64,000 bases of DNA from Cohnella phaseoli (GCF_003386235.1 NZ_QRDZ01000042.1:1-64000); one strand, 5' to 3'. Counted from the stretch's first letter, positions 1 to 9,106 are shown. Notes: generated from the letters alone by a model not told the origin. Numbers and translations: made by a program.

Positions 1-256
1 TGTTCAGACATTTTTCCCACTGCGCTCATCCTCCTCATGTACTAAGTGTACATTTTCGTGGTGGAGGACTCCAACTGAATTAGGGGGCTGTGGAGTTATT
101 TTCTTCAATTATCCATTTTCAAGAAATCAAAGCGGATTTCCCTCGTTATTTTTACTCATTTTCCTACTTCGACAAAATTAGCGCGGGTTTTCCGCCTAAA
201 ATTGTCCCATCGTACGTGGAAGCAAGGTACTGCTGTATGGAAGCCTGACATATCAG
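1..256. other. Non-coding stretch with hairpins and two 52-bp spaced repeat units
   Basis: No credible gene is seen. A small inverted repeat (TGTAC/GTACA) lies near 37-51. Two copies of a degenerate motif, AAAGCGGATTTCCC near 129 and GCGGGTTTTCCGCC near 183, have their TTTCC cores 52 bases apart. They resemble the hairpin units of the arrays at 8641 and 16071. The stretch lies downstream of the sulfatase operon, beyond its terminator. Confidence 0.4.
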
Positions 257-300
257 AAAAAAACGCAAACCCAAGGCAATCCAGCCTCAAGCTTGCGTTT
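257..300 (-). terminator. Rho-independent terminator of the sulfatase operon
   Basis: Read on the minus strand, a stem with arms AAACGCAA and TTGCGTTT encloses a loop of about 26 bases and is followed by a run of seven T. It begins 9 bases after the sulfatase stop codon and closes the operon that starts at the solute-binding protein. Confidence 0.75.
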
Positions 301-308
301 ATACTCAT

Positions 309-1670
309 TCAATTCTCCGGTAACTCAAAGGAATCCCCGGTCCGCTCGATCCATTCGCGAAGCTTGCCGAGCAGCTCGGCACGTTTGCCCGCGTAAACGC
401 TGTTGTGCGCCATATTCGCCAATTCGTACGGGTCCTCGTTCAGATTAAACATGAGCCACGATACGCCCTCGAAGCAGACGAACTTCCAGCCGTCCTTCGT
501 GATGATGCCGCGCCAAGGCTTATCGATGCTGTGGCCGTGACCGGTCGGGATGACCGATTGCAGGTAGGCGGAATCAGGTTCGTCGTCTTCTGCTCTCCCG
601 CGCCCCGGCAGCCGATGAGACGAATAATCCGTCCCTTCCATCCACTCCGGAGTCTCAATCCCGCACAGCCCCAATGTCGTCGGAGCCACGTCCACATGGT
701 TGAGCAGCGCCGATGAAGTGCCGGTTATTCGGCCGTAGAACGGCCTTTCCCCGCCGATCATGAACGGAACGCGAATCGCTTCCTCCCAGGGGCTTGTTTT
801 GTGAAACTGACCGTGACTACCGTGCATATCGCCATGATCGCTGAAGAAGACGATGTGCGTATCCAGATCCAGCCCCGCTTCGCGCAGGCTCTCTCTGATC
901 CGTCCCAAATTCCAATCCAGGTTCTCGATCATCGCATAATAGCCCGACAGATTCACCTGCGCCTCATCCCGGACCCGGGCAATCGGCGGTACGTTCGGCC
1001 TTAGCTCGACGTTGCCGGGTGTATGCTCACGGCGAAACGCTTCCGGAGCCATGTAAGGATTGTGCGGAGCCTGTACGGACAGAACGGCGAAGAAGGAATT
1101 AGCATCTCCAGCCTTCTGTTCCTCTCCGCGCTCGCGAATATAATCGATGAACAGGTTTGTCATCTCGTCGGTTTCAAAACCCGGAAGCCTGTAGTGGAAA
1201 GCATCCTCACCTTCCCCTCCATGCACCCAGCAATCCCACGGACTGTTGTTGTTCTCGTATCCGATCCAACGACGGAAGCCACCCCGGCGCTCCGGAGGTA
1301 CGATATGGTACGCTCCGCGGCCCTCGCTCTCCTGAAACCCGTCCAGATGCCATTTTCCGAAATACGCCGTCTCGTAGCCTTCTTCATTAAATACGTTCGC
1401 GATCGTAGGCTGGTCTTCCGGAAGACGACGTTCATGCCCCGGCACGCAGTGATGCGGATAGCGCCCGGTCAACAGCGAACCTCTGGTGGGACAGCACAGC
1501 GGAAACCCGGATAACGCACGGTTGAAGTTGACGCCCCCGGCCGCCAGATTGTCGATGTTCGGCGTGTGCACATTGCTGTCTCCGTTGCATCCTAACGCTT
1601 GTGCGCGGTGTTGGTCGCCGAATACCCAAATCACATTGGGACGTCTATCTGCTGCTGAATTCATGCTCAC
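309..1670 (-). CDS. Sulfatase, formylglycine (Cys) type
   Basis: Predicted arylsulfatase-family hydrolase removing sulfate esters, 453 residues. The sulfatase signature CCPTR places the nucleophile, matured to formylglycine, at Cys59. An N-terminal metal-binding segment (FGDQH, residues 17-21) and a second metal site (FFSDHGDMHG) are present, as is GRYPHH after the signature. No signal peptide is seen, so it probably acts in the cytoplasm on imported oligosaccharide. The GTG at 1670 is preferred because AAGGAGG lies 7 bases upstream; an ATG follows two codons later. It starts 17 bases after the permease gene and is the last gene of a binding protein-permease-permease-sulfatase operon, which suggests a sulfated glycan as substrate. 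No maturation enzyme is encoded nearby. The exact substrate cannot be told. Confidence 0.9.
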   Translation of the reverse strand: MSMNSAADRRPNVIWVFGDQHRAQALGCNGDSNVHTPNIDNLAAGGVNFNRALSGFPLCCPTRGSLLTGRYPHHCVPGHERRLPEDQPTIANVFNEEGYETAYFGKWHLDGFQESEGRGAYHIVPPERRGGFRRWIGYENNNSPWDCWVHGGEGEDAFHYRLPGFETDEMTNLFIDYIRERGEEQKAGDANSFFAVLSVQAPHNPYMAPEAFRREHTPGNVELRPNVPPIARVRDEAQVNLSGYYAMIENLDWNLGRIRESLREAGLDLDTHIVFFSDHGDMHGSHGQFHKTSPWEEAIRVPFMIGGERPFYGRITGTSSALLNHVDVAPTTLGLCGIETPEWMEGTDYSSHRLPGRGRAEDDEPDSAYLQSVIPTGHGHSIDKPWRGIITKDGWKFVCFEGVSWLMFNLNEDPYELANMAHNSVYAGKRAELLGKLREWIERTGDSFELPEN

Positions 1671-1687
1671 GTCGATCCCTCCTTCCA

Positions 1688-2554
1688 TTACCCTTTGACG
1701 CCGGAGGTTACGATACCTCTGACATAGTATTTTTGCAGCAAGAAGAATAGAAGCAGCACAGGCAGCGCGATCAGCGTCGTCGCCGGCAAAATATAATTCC
1801 ATTGAACCGAATATTCCGTCTTGAAAATGCTCAAAGCCAGCTGCACCGTTCTCATGCTGTTATCGTTCGTGATGACGAGCGGCCAAGTGTACTGGTTCCA
1901 GGAACCGATCGATTTGAGCAGCGCAACCGTCGCGAATACCGGCAAGCTGGCGGGCACGTAAATTCTGAGCAGCGCCCGCAAGCGGGAGCAGCCGTCGATT
2001 TTCGCCGCCTCGTCAAGCGCCTTCGGAAACTGCAGGAAAAACTGCCGGAACAGAAATACGCCGAAAGGATGGGCAATCTGCGGAATGATCAGCCCCAGAT
2101 AGGAGTTGAGCATTCCGACGCCGCCGGTTCCCCACAGATCGTTGCCGCCGAACAACGGGAATTGCTTGATCTTAATAAACACCGGTACGAGAATGACCTG
2201 CTCCGGAATCATCAGTCCGATCAGCGAGAAGAAAAACAGCAGGTCTCTTCCTTTGAAATTCAGTCTGGCAAATGCATACCCCGCCATCGACATCGTGATT
2301 AAGCCCAAGCTGACCGTGATCAGGGTAATGACAAGCGAGTTGGTAAAATAACGGCTCCAATTGCCTTGATTCATCGCCTCGATGTAGTTGTTGAACGAGA
2401 ACGAATTCGGCAATATTCGAAACACGGGAGACTGAATTTCCGCCATCGTCTTGAACGAGCTTAACAGCATCAGCACAAACGGCATTGCGACTATCGCGGA
2501 CAGGAGCACGATGGCAGCGAGCAGCGCGATTTTACGATAAGACAGCCGTTTCAA
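1688..2554 (-). CDS. Sugar ABC transporter permease, MalG type
   Basis: Inner-membrane permease subunit of a CUT1-type carbohydrate importer, 288 residues with about six membrane segments. The cytoplasmic EAA loop that docks with the ATPase is visible as EAAKIDGCSRLRAL. The C-terminus RGIVTSGVKG is typical of MalG-type subunits. The TTG at 2554 has AGGAGG 8 bases upstream. It follows the MalF-type partner by 12 bases and precedes the sulfatase by 17, so the genes are co-transcribed. No ATPase gene is present in the operon, so a shared MsmX-like ATPase is expected. Confidence 0.92.
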   Translation of the reverse strand: MKRLSYRKIALLAAIVLLSAIVAMPFVLMLLSSFKTMAEIQSPVFRILPNSFSFNNYIEAMNQGNWSRYFTNSLVITLITVSLGLITMSMAGYAFARLNFKGRDLLFFFSLIGLMIPEQVILVPVFIKIKQFPLFGGNDLWGTGGVGMLNSYLGLIIPQIAHPFGVFLFRQFFLQFPKALDEAAKIDGCSRLRALLRIYVPASLPVFATVALLKSIGSWNQYTWPLVITNDNSMRTVQLALSIFKTEYSVQWNYILPATTLIALPVLLLFFLLQKYYVRGIVTSGVKG

Positions 2555-2566
2555 CGCACATCCCTC

Positions 2567-3460
2567 CTAATCCTCTCCATACTTTTTCCGCGACCCGCCG
2601 AAGCGGTAGTTCAGAATCGTAATCAGCACGACTCCGCACAGCAGCGTCACCGATTGCGCCGAAGCGTAGCCCATCTTAAACTCCGTGAACGCTCTCAAGT
2701 AAATCTGATGAACCATCGTCGTCGTCGAATTGACCGGACCTCCCGAGGTCATCACATTGATCTGCTCAAATACGTTAAAAGAATTAATGACGCCGGTCAC
2801 GAACAGGAAGAAGGTGGCGGGAGCGAGCAGCGGTACGGTAATATGCAAGAACTGCTTAATTTTGCTGGCCCCGTCAACCTCTGCGGCCTCGTAATAATCC
2901 TTCGGTATACCTTGCAAGCCGGCCAGAAAAATAATCATATTGTACCCGATGCCCTTCCAGATGCTCATCACGATGACAGAGGGCATGGCCGTCTTCGGAT
3001 CGATCAGCCAATGCATCGTATCAAAGCCCAGCGAGCTCAGAACTCGGTTAAACAAGCCATAGGTCGGATCGTACAGCCACATCCACACCATCGACACCGA
3101 CACCATCGAGACGATATGCGGCATAAACACCAGCGCGCGGGCCCACGACGTTCTGAACAGCGTCGTATTCAGCAGCACCGCAGCCAAGAGGCCAAGCGTC
3201 ATTGTTGGAATCAAGGTGAACAAGAAATAAACGCCCGTGTTTCTCATCGCCTTCAGGAAGACCTGGTCTTCCAAAAGCAGATTGAAGTTGTGGAATCCGA
3301 CCAGCTTGCGTTCCGAAAACAGATTAAAATCCGTAAAGCTGTAATAGATAACTTCCCCGATCGGAATCAACAGGAAGTAAACGAACAATGCGTAAAACGG
3401 AAGAATGAACAAGTAACCGGAGCGGTCCGTAAACACACTCTTATTTCGAAAGTATCGCAT
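2567..3460 (-). CDS. Sugar ABC transporter permease, MalF type
   Basis: Partner permease of the CUT1 importer, 297 residues. It has an N-terminal membrane segment (YLFILPFYALFVYFLLIPIG), further helices, and the EAA loop YYEAAEVDGASKIKQF for ATPase docking. The region FNVFEQINVMTSGGPVNSTTT is characteristic of MalF/UgpA-like subunits. The ATG at 3460 follows a GGGG sequence. It sits 12 bases after the binding protein gene. Together with the next gene it forms the heterodimeric channel of locus 1. Confidence 0.92.
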   Translation of the reverse strand: MRYFRNKSVFTDRSGYLFILPFYALFVYFLLIPIGEVIYYSFTDFNLFSERKLVGFHNFNLLLEDQVFLKAMRNTGVYFLFTLIPTMTLGLLAAVLLNTTLFRTSWARALVFMPHIVSMVSVSMVWMWLYDPTYGLFNRVLSSLGFDTMHWLIDPKTAMPSVIVMSIWKGIGYNMIIFLAGLQGIPKDYYEAAEVDGASKIKQFLHITVPLLAPATFFLFVTGVINSFNVFEQINVMTSGGPVNSTTTMVHQIYLRAFTEFKMGYASAQSVTLLCGVVLITILNYRFGGSRKKYGED

Positions 3461-3472
3461 GGCGGCGCCCCG

Positions 3473-4771
3473 TTACTTACCGATCTCTTTTTTCAGATCG
3501 GCAACGGCGTCCTTGAGAGCCTGCTCCACCGGCTTCACTCCGAATAACGCCTCTTCGTATCCCTGGTTGGAATATTTCTCGAATAGCGGCGACCAGGTGA
3601 CCTTCGGCCGGCCGGCTCCGATCTGAACCGCCTCCATAATGGCTGCGTTCATCTCCGGATCCATCTCGACAAAACGATCCGACAACGACTTATTAACGAC
3701 CGGAACCATCAGTTCTTTCATTCTCAGCTCCGCGCGCTCCTTGCTCAGGAAAAACTCGATCAGCTTCCACGCCTCGTCCTTCTGCTTGCTCGTGCTGGCG
3801 ATCGAGAACAGGCGAAGTCCGTTAAAGGTAGACGGCTGTTTGCCGGGAACGTTGCTGGCAACGCCGATTTTGCCTTCCAGGCTCGGGTCGTTCTTAATCA
3901 TCTCTCCGATCGAATCGGGGGCAATATAAGTCATCGCGGACTGACCCAAGCGGAAAGGAACGGTTTCCGCTTTCTGCGCATCGTAAGGGATCGAATACTG
4001 CGACAGCTCCTTGACGAACTCCAACGCTTCCACCGCTGCCGGCTCATCGAACACCGGCATTTCATTCGTTTCGTCCACTACCGCGCTTCCGTTCTGATGT
4101 CCGAAAATTTCCAGCCAGAACGAGCCGTTCTGCTTGGGAACGTCGAAGCCGCCTCTTACGACTTTGCCGTTTTCGATAACGGCCAGCTTCTGGGAGTATT
4201 CCATTAGCTCCTCCCAGTTTTTCGGAGGGGTGTTCGGGTCAAGGCCCGCTGCCTCGAAATAATCTTTGCGATAGGCGAACACGTTAGGGGCAGGCATATA
4301 ACCCATTCCGTACACTTTATCCTTATAGCTGCCCAGCTTGTAGATATTGTCGATGATGTCGTCCTTCCCCGCCCAGCCGTTAATAAAATCGTCAAGGGGA
4401 GCAAACTGCTCCAAATTCGCGCGGCTGGCAATGTTGATAATGCCGACCTCGAACAAATCCGGCGCCGTGCCGCCCGCGAATGCGGTGTTCCACTTGGCTT
4501 CTACGTCCGCGTAGGGAATGTAATCGATTTCAACTTTGATATCGGGATTTTGCGCTTCGAAGGCTGCAATATCGGAGGCGACGCTGCGCGTCAGCGCTTC
4601 GTTCGGGCCGGAGCCGCGCATCCAGAATTTCAGTACCTTCTGCTGCGTCTGCCCGTTTCCAGAATCGTCGCCTTTGCTTAATTGGTCGCTGTTGCTTGAA
4701 CCGGAACATGCGCTCAGCGTCATCGACAACGCCACCACTGAGGTCAATAGCCACCCTGTTTTTTTGTTCAT
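3473..4771 (-). CDS. Extracellular sugar-binding lipoprotein, locus 1
   Basis: Solute-binding protein of the family 1 (MalE/UgpB) type, 432 residues. The N-terminus has a positively charged start, a hydrophobic core and the lipobox LSAC, with Cys22 as the lipidated residue, followed by a Ser/Asn-rich linker. The mature part shows the usual family pattern (VLKFWMRG, WNTAFAGGTAPDLFEV). It captures a saccharide outside the membrane and hands it to the two permeases downstream. It is the first gene of the transporter operon, 126 bases downstream of the AraC regulator stop. AAAGGAG lies upstream of the ATG. A cre-like inverted repeat is found at 4792-4805. Confidence 0.93.
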   Translation of the reverse strand: MNKKTGWLLTSVVALSMTLSACSGSSNSDQLSKGDDSGNGQTQQKVLKFWMRGSGPNEALTRSVASDIAAFEAQNPDIKVEIDYIPYADVEAKWNTAFAGGTAPDLFEVGIINIASRANLEQFAPLDDFINGWAGKDDIIDNIYKLGSYKDKVYGMGYMPAPNVFAYRKDYFEAAGLDPNTPPKNWEELMEYSQKLAVIENGKVVRGGFDVPKQNGSFWLEIFGHQNGSAVVDETNEMPVFDEPAAVEALEFVKELSQYSIPYDAQKAETVPFRLGQSAMTYIAPDSIGEMIKNDPSLEGKIGVASNVPGKQPSTFNGLRLFSIASTSKQKDEAWKLIEFFLSKERAELRMKELMVPVVNKSLSDRFVEMDPEMNAAIMEAVQIGAGRPKVTWSPLFEKYSNQGYEEALFGVKPVEQALKDAVADLKKEIGK

Positions 4772-4791
4772 ATGGATTCTCCTTTAAGTTT

Positions 4792-4805
4792 TGTAACGGC
4801 TTACA
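4792..4805. promoter_or_regulatory. cre-like inverted repeat before the sugar-binding protein gene
   Basis: TGTAACGGCTTACA is an inverted repeat (TGTAA/TTACA) 20 bases upstream of the start codon. It matches the CcpA cre pattern with one central mismatch on either strand. Its place downstream of any promoter would suit roadblock repression by CcpA, but a LacI-family operator is equally possible. Confidence 0.35.
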
Positions 4806-4897
4806 ATCACATGTTAAAGGAGAGGTTTGCGGTGAACCATACGAGCCGATTAGAGCTTGTTTCGTTTAACTTCGCTCTCTTGTCCGGCGGCGAACGC

Positions 4898-6457
4898 TCA
4901 TTGCGGCTCGCTTAGATTTTGTATCGGCTGCCTTAGAGAATCGACGTATTGAGACGGAGTAATGCCATAATATGTCTTAAAAGCCGTGCTGAAATGAGCC
5001 TCGCTCGCATAGCCGACCTCGGATGCGACTTGGTTGACCTTATGACGCATCGTGGCCAGCAGCCGCTTGGCTTGCTCCATTCGAACCTCGATCATATAGC
5101 GCGTAATCGTCTTGCCCGTCTCTTTTTTAAACAGCTGGGACAAATAATTTTCGTTCATGTGCACTTGGTCCGCCAGCACCGACATGGACAGCTTATCCGC
5201 ATAGTGCTCGCTCAGATAAGCCATAATTCGATTGGTCGTCTCGCTGTACACAAAAGTATGACGATAGGCTATTTCCTGCATTCGGGACAGATGACGCTGA
5301 ACCGCCTCTTTCAGCTCTTGCCAGCAGGATGGCCGTTCCAGATCGGAGAAGATATCTGGAGATTCCGCATATCGCCGTTCAGTTTTCCCTATTAGCTGAC
5401 CCTCCATCCGTTCCAGGAAGGCACGGACGGCCTCCGCCGTTTCCGACGGCTCTACGAGTCTCGCTTTGAATTCGTCGAGCCCCTGCAGCACCCGCTTGAT
5501 TAAGCCCGACTCCATTAAGTCGGCCGATTTTAACGGTTTCATAATTTCGGCTGCCGCCGCATGATCCTCAGACAAGCCGAAATCCCCGCTCCCTTTGGCC
5601 AGATGAACGCTCATCTCACCAGTATAGAATTGAAGACGATACGCCCGTTTCGCTTTGCGAAACTCGCTGTGTAGAGCGGCCGAAGAGGAGAACGTCTCGC
5701 CGATTCCGAACGAAACCGTGCAGTCGTATTTCGTACGAGCCTCCGCTCCCCAAGCTCTGCACCGATCTGCCAGTTCTACGTCGGACGGCATAGCCGACGC
5801 GTGAGAATAACCGATCAGCATAGCTACACTATCATCTCGCTCGTCAACAAACAGTTGAATACGCCCCCGAGTGAAAGCGGCCTCCGCCCAGTTCCGGTAC
5901 ACTTCCGTCAGCGAGGTCGAAGGAATGGGGCCCGTCCCGAGATTGCCTTGCGCCGTCCGGTCAAGACCGCAGATCACCCAACGCATCGTCCCCTGCAGCA
6001 GTTCAAGCGAGAGCCATTCCTCCGGCCGACTCAGAACGTCGCGAAGCTGCGGCTGCTCACGGTCTTGTCGAACTCCCTTGCGCTTTCGATCCTCCGAAAT
6101 TTTGCGCAATGCAGCCACAATATCCTGATCGTCTGTCTCCGCCTTCAGCAAATAATCCTTCACTCCGACTCTCAGCCCATGACGAACGAATTCAAACTCG
6201 TCATAGTTGCTCAGAATGAGGAAGGAAATATCCGCGTTTACCCGTCTCGCTTGCTCAATCAGTTCAAGCCCGTCCATGACCGGCATTTTAATATCCGTGA
6301 TCACGATATCCGGCGCGGTCGACATACATAGCTTGAGAGCCTCTTGCCCGTTGGCCGCGAGGCCCGCAATCTCGAATTCGTCGCCGCATTGGCGAATGAC
6401 GTGCTCGAACCATTGCCGAATCGGCTTCTCGTCGTCCACGATCAGAACCTTCCACAT
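4898..6457 (-). CDS. AraC-type response regulator (YesN-like), locus 1
   Basis: Two-component response regulator of 519 residues. The N-terminal receiver domain (about 1-120) has the acidic pair DD at 8-9, the phospho-acceptor Asp55 in ITDIKMP, and the conserved lysine in YLLKAE. A long middle region of unknown fold follows. The last about 100 residues form two AraC helix-turn-helix motifs (LSVLADQVHMNENYLSQLFKKETGKT and VASEVGYASEAHFSTAFKTYYGITPSQY). It lies 12 bases after its kinase gene and just before the sugar-binding protein, so it most likely activates the transporter-sulfatase operon. Confidence 0.93.
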   Translation of the reverse strand: MWKVLIVDDEKPIRQWFEHVIRQCGDEFEIAGLAANGQEALKLCMSTAPDIVITDIKMPVMDGLELIEQARRVNADISFLILSNYDEFEFVRHGLRVGVKDYLLKAETDDQDIVAALRKISEDRKRKGVRQDREQPQLRDVLSRPEEWLSLELLQGTMRWVICGLDRTAQGNLGTGPIPSTSLTEVYRNWAEAAFTRGRIQLFVDERDDSVAMLIGYSHASAMPSDVELADRCRAWGAEARTKYDCTVSFGIGETFSSSAALHSEFRKAKRAYRLQFYTGEMSVHLAKGSGDFGLSEDHAAAAEIMKPLKSADLMESGLIKRVLQGLDEFKARLVEPSETAEAVRAFLERMEGQLIGKTERRYAESPDIFSDLERPSCWQELKEAVQRHLSRMQEIAYRHTFVYSETTNRIMAYLSEHYADKLSMSVLADQVHMNENYLSQLFKKETGKTITRYMIEVRMEQAKRLLATMRHKVNQVASEVGYASEAHFSTAFKTYYGITPSQYVDSLRQPIQNLSEPQ

Positions 6458-6469
6458 GCTTCATCGCCC

Positions 6470-8185
6470 CTAGCTGTTTTGCTTGATTGCCGGAATCCGG
6501 ATTGTAATTTTTGTCCCGCCGCCTCTGCTGCTTTCCAGCTTCATCCCGTACTGCTCGCCAAAGTGCAATTTAATCCGCTGCTCCACGCTGCGAATGCCCA
6601 AGCCTCGTCTGCCCTGGTCCGGATCCATTCCCACTCCGTCGTCCTCGATCTCGATCCACAGCTGATCATCGCTAAGCCATGCGCTTACCGTAATCAGGCC
6701 GTTGCCGTCCTTCGGCTCAATGCCGTGGAAAATCGCGTTTTCCAGCAACGGCTGCAGCAGAAGATGCAAAGTCAGGCAACTCTTGACTTCCTCCTCAATG
6801 TGGAACACGACATCGAACTTATCGCCGTAGCGAACCTTTTGGATGAAAATATAATCGGAGAGAAACTGCAGCTCCTCCTCGAAGGTGATTCGTTCCTGAT
6901 CCTGCCTGAAGCTTTTGCGCAGCAGGCGCACCAAGGAAATAATCATGCGGTTAACCATGGCCACGTTGTTCGTTTTGGCCATCCAGCGGATTGAGTTTAA
7001 CGTGTTGTATAGGAAGTGAGGATTGATCTGCGAATGAAGCGCCTGAATTTCCGCCGAACGTTTCAGCTCGTTCTCTTGCTGCACCTGTGTCAGCAATTGA
7101 TCGATCCGGCTTAGCATCGTGTTGTATTTTTTCATGAGGAGACCGATCTCGTCCGTGCGATCGACGGACACCGATACGTTGAAATCCCCGCTCTGCGCCT
7201 GCTGCATCGATCCCACCAGCCTTTTGAGCGGTGCGGAAATCCGATAGGACAAATAATACGACAGCGCAAACAAGGCGATCAGAATAGCAATGGCTGCGAA
7301 CATAATGAGATTGCGAATCTGGTTCATATCCTGCAGCAGCACGGAAACCGGCGTCCTCTCGATCAGAAACCAGTTCATCTGCGGAACTGTGCGGAATGTG
7401 ACAAGAGAATTTTCCCCCTCGGCATCCGCCATGAAGCTTCCATCTGTATAGGGGCTCAGCTTGAGAAAGTACGATTCTTCCCCGATCGACTGCCCCACTA
7501 ACGACTCGTCGCGCGCGGACAAAATTTGCCCTTTGTCATTGACGATCATCAACTGCACGCCGGTCAGATTTTTATATGCATCGAACAGCAGCCGCTCTTC
7601 GAAGTCGAGCACGAGCAGCCCCAGATCCTCTCCAGTATAGATATCGCGTAAATAGCGAACGGCGGAAAACACGTTTTTACCATGATGCAGGTAAGTGTCG
7701 CTCCAGTACATTTTATTTTTATCCGTGATCCGCTCCTGCATGCTCAGCTCTTCGCTAAAATCGTAGTTCCCCTGCTCGTCCGATGAACTCGAATAGACCG
7801 CCCCGTTAAATCCGATGAAGGCGGTCGAATATTTAAGATGCTCAAAATAGTTCCCCGTATCGCCTACCGTCTCGATGACTTGCTTGAGCGCTCTATACTT
7901 CTCATACTCCGTTGAGCGGGGGCTGCTGCGGAGCCAGTCTCTGACCTTCGGGTTCAGGTAGTAGATGTTGGAAACCGAGAGCATGCTCTGATTGATCGAT
8001 TCCAGCTTCTCCGATACTTGCTGCAGGAGCAGCTGCTTGGAATCCCTCACCTGACGCACGATACTTTGCTTCGCCGCCTCGTAGGCAACGGACGTCAGGG
8101 CGATGACGCCGATCAGAAACAAAGGGGCAATCGTGACGAAGAGCTTGTTCTGGATCTTCATGTTGTTGAACATTCTAGTTAACAA
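6470..8185 (-). CDS. Sensor histidine kinase (YesM-like), locus 1
   Basis: Membrane histidine kinase of the HPK8/YesM class. A first membrane helix (KLFVTIAPLFLIGVIALTSVAY) is followed by an extracellular sensor of about 250 residues, a second helix (LIMFAAIAILIALFALSYYLSY), a HAMP domain, the phospho-acceptor box QINPHFLYNTL (His390) and an HATPase domain with N box ENAIFHG and G box DDGVGMD. The reading frame stays open to 8290, but the TTG at 8185 with GGGGAG 9 bases upstream is the best start (571 residues); an ATG at 8173 is possible. It is the first gene of HK-RR-transporter-sulfatase. Confidence 0.92.
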   Translation of the reverse strand: MLTRMFNNMKIQNKLFVTIAPLFLIGVIALTSVAYEAAKQSIVRQVRDSKQLLLQQVSEKLESINQSMLSVSNIYYLNPKVRDWLRSSPRSTEYEKYRALKQVIETVGDTGNYFEHLKYSTAFIGFNGAVYSSSSDEQGNYDFSEELSMQERITDKNKMYWSDTYLHHGKNVFSAVRYLRDIYTGEDLGLLVLDFEERLLFDAYKNLTGVQLMIVNDKGQILSARDESLVGQSIGEESYFLKLSPYTDGSFMADAEGENSLVTFRTVPQMNWFLIERTPVSVLLQDMNQIRNLIMFAAIAILIALFALSYYLSYRISAPLKRLVGSMQQAQSGDFNVSVSVDRTDEIGLLMKKYNTMLSRIDQLLTQVQQENELKRSAEIQALHSQINPHFLYNTLNSIRWMAKTNNVAMVNRMIISLVRLLRKSFRQDQERITFEEELQFLSDYIFIQKVRYGDKFDVVFHIEEEVKSCLTLHLLLQPLLENAIFHGIEPKDGNGLITVSAWLSDDQLWIEIEDDGVGMDPDQGRRGLGIRSVEQRIKLHFGEQYGMKLESSRGGGTKITIRIPAIKQNS

Positions 8186-8327
8186 ATGCGCCGACTCCCC
8201 TCTCTCGCTGTAATCGTACTCGTCCTGCTGCCGGCTGAAGGTGTCCACATAAAGCTTTCTTATCGTACCACAAGAAAAAAAGCACTTCATCTCCCACGCG
8301 GAAGATAAAATGCATTCTGTAAAAAAC

Positions 8328-8403
<76 letters not shown>

Positions 8404-8509
8404 ATATTCATTTTGATTGCTCACAAGATAAGATGGTACCACGTTTCGACACAAAATGCAAGGGTTTGACGATTAATCGTGTGACGAGTGATTGTGGTGG
8501 CTGTTGGAT

Positions 8510-8546
8510 GGGTTGGCTGGGTTGGCTGGGTTGGCTGGGTTGGCTG
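8510..8546. repeat. Tandem 9-bp repeat GGGTTGGCT, four copies
   Basis: Four uninterrupted copies of GGGTTGGCT lie in the gap between the two tRNA-Thr genes, with looser GGTTGG-like copies on either side (8490-8600). No gene covers them. Such repeats can change copy number by slippage. Confidence 0.85.
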
Positions 8547-8640
8547 TTGAATGACGGGCGGCGATTGGTTCGGCAGTTGGTTGAGTTGGCTGTTGAATGG
8601 GGGCGAAGGCTGGAGCTTGTCGGTCCGTCCATTTTGGAAT

Positions 8641-8822
8641 AAAGCGGGTTTTCCGCTTTATTTGCAGCGATCAGGTTAAATCGGCGAGATTAAAGCGGGT
8701 TTTCCGCTTTATTTTTCAAAAATATGTATTTTTCCAAATTTAAGGAGGATAATCCGCTCTATTCTCTTCGAAATGGACGATTCCCCAAATTTAAGGCGGA
8801 ATTTCCGCTCTAGCACGGGATA
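8641..8822. repeat. Array of four hairpin units with about 51-bp period
   Basis: The first two units carry AAAGCGGGTTTTCCGCTTT, a perfect 7-bp stem. The third and fourth carry weaker versions (GGATAATCC, CGGAATTTCCG). The shared CCGCT core lies at 8653, 8704, 8754 and 8805, giving spacings of 51, 50 and 51. Between hairpins are about 30 bases of varied sequence, the last two with a shared CCAAATTTAAGG. It is not a CRISPR: the repeats are short and degenerate and the spacers related. Confidence 0.7.
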
Positions 8823-8868
8823 TGAAATTCCCAAGATAGCTCAATAACATTTTGGCCGAAGCGGGATA

Positions 8869-8904
8869 GGAACTGGAACTGGAACTGGAACTGGAACTGG
8901 AACT
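8869..8904. repeat. Tandem hexamer GGAACT, six copies
   Basis: Six perfect copies of GGAACT are followed by GGAGCG and GGATCGGA, probably decayed copies. It lies between the two tRNA-Thr genes, with no coding potential. Confidence 0.9.
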
Positions 8905-8975
8905 GGAGCGGGATCGGAAGGATCGGAACAAGAAATTGGGTTAATGCAACGAAATCATAAAGCATCCGTTGCACT

Positions 8976-9012
8976 AAAAAAGCGCACCGCCCGAATCCCG
9001 GGAAAGCGCGCC
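8976..9012 (-). terminator. Terminator downstream of tRNA-Thr(CGT)
   Basis: On the minus strand a GC-rich stem with arms GCGC and GCGC and an inner CCCG/CGGG pairing is followed by six T. It lies about 20 bases beyond the CCA end of the tRNA at 9031. An adjacent inverted repeat TGCAACG/CGTTGCA spans 8945-8973. Confidence 0.65.
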
Positions 9013-9030
9013 ATTAAAGGATTTATTTAG

Positions 9031-9106
<76 letters not shown>

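Noticed and set aside
8641-8822. CRISPR array
   Set aside because: Repeats are about 20 bases, degenerate between units, the linkers are partly alike, and no cas gene is in the window.
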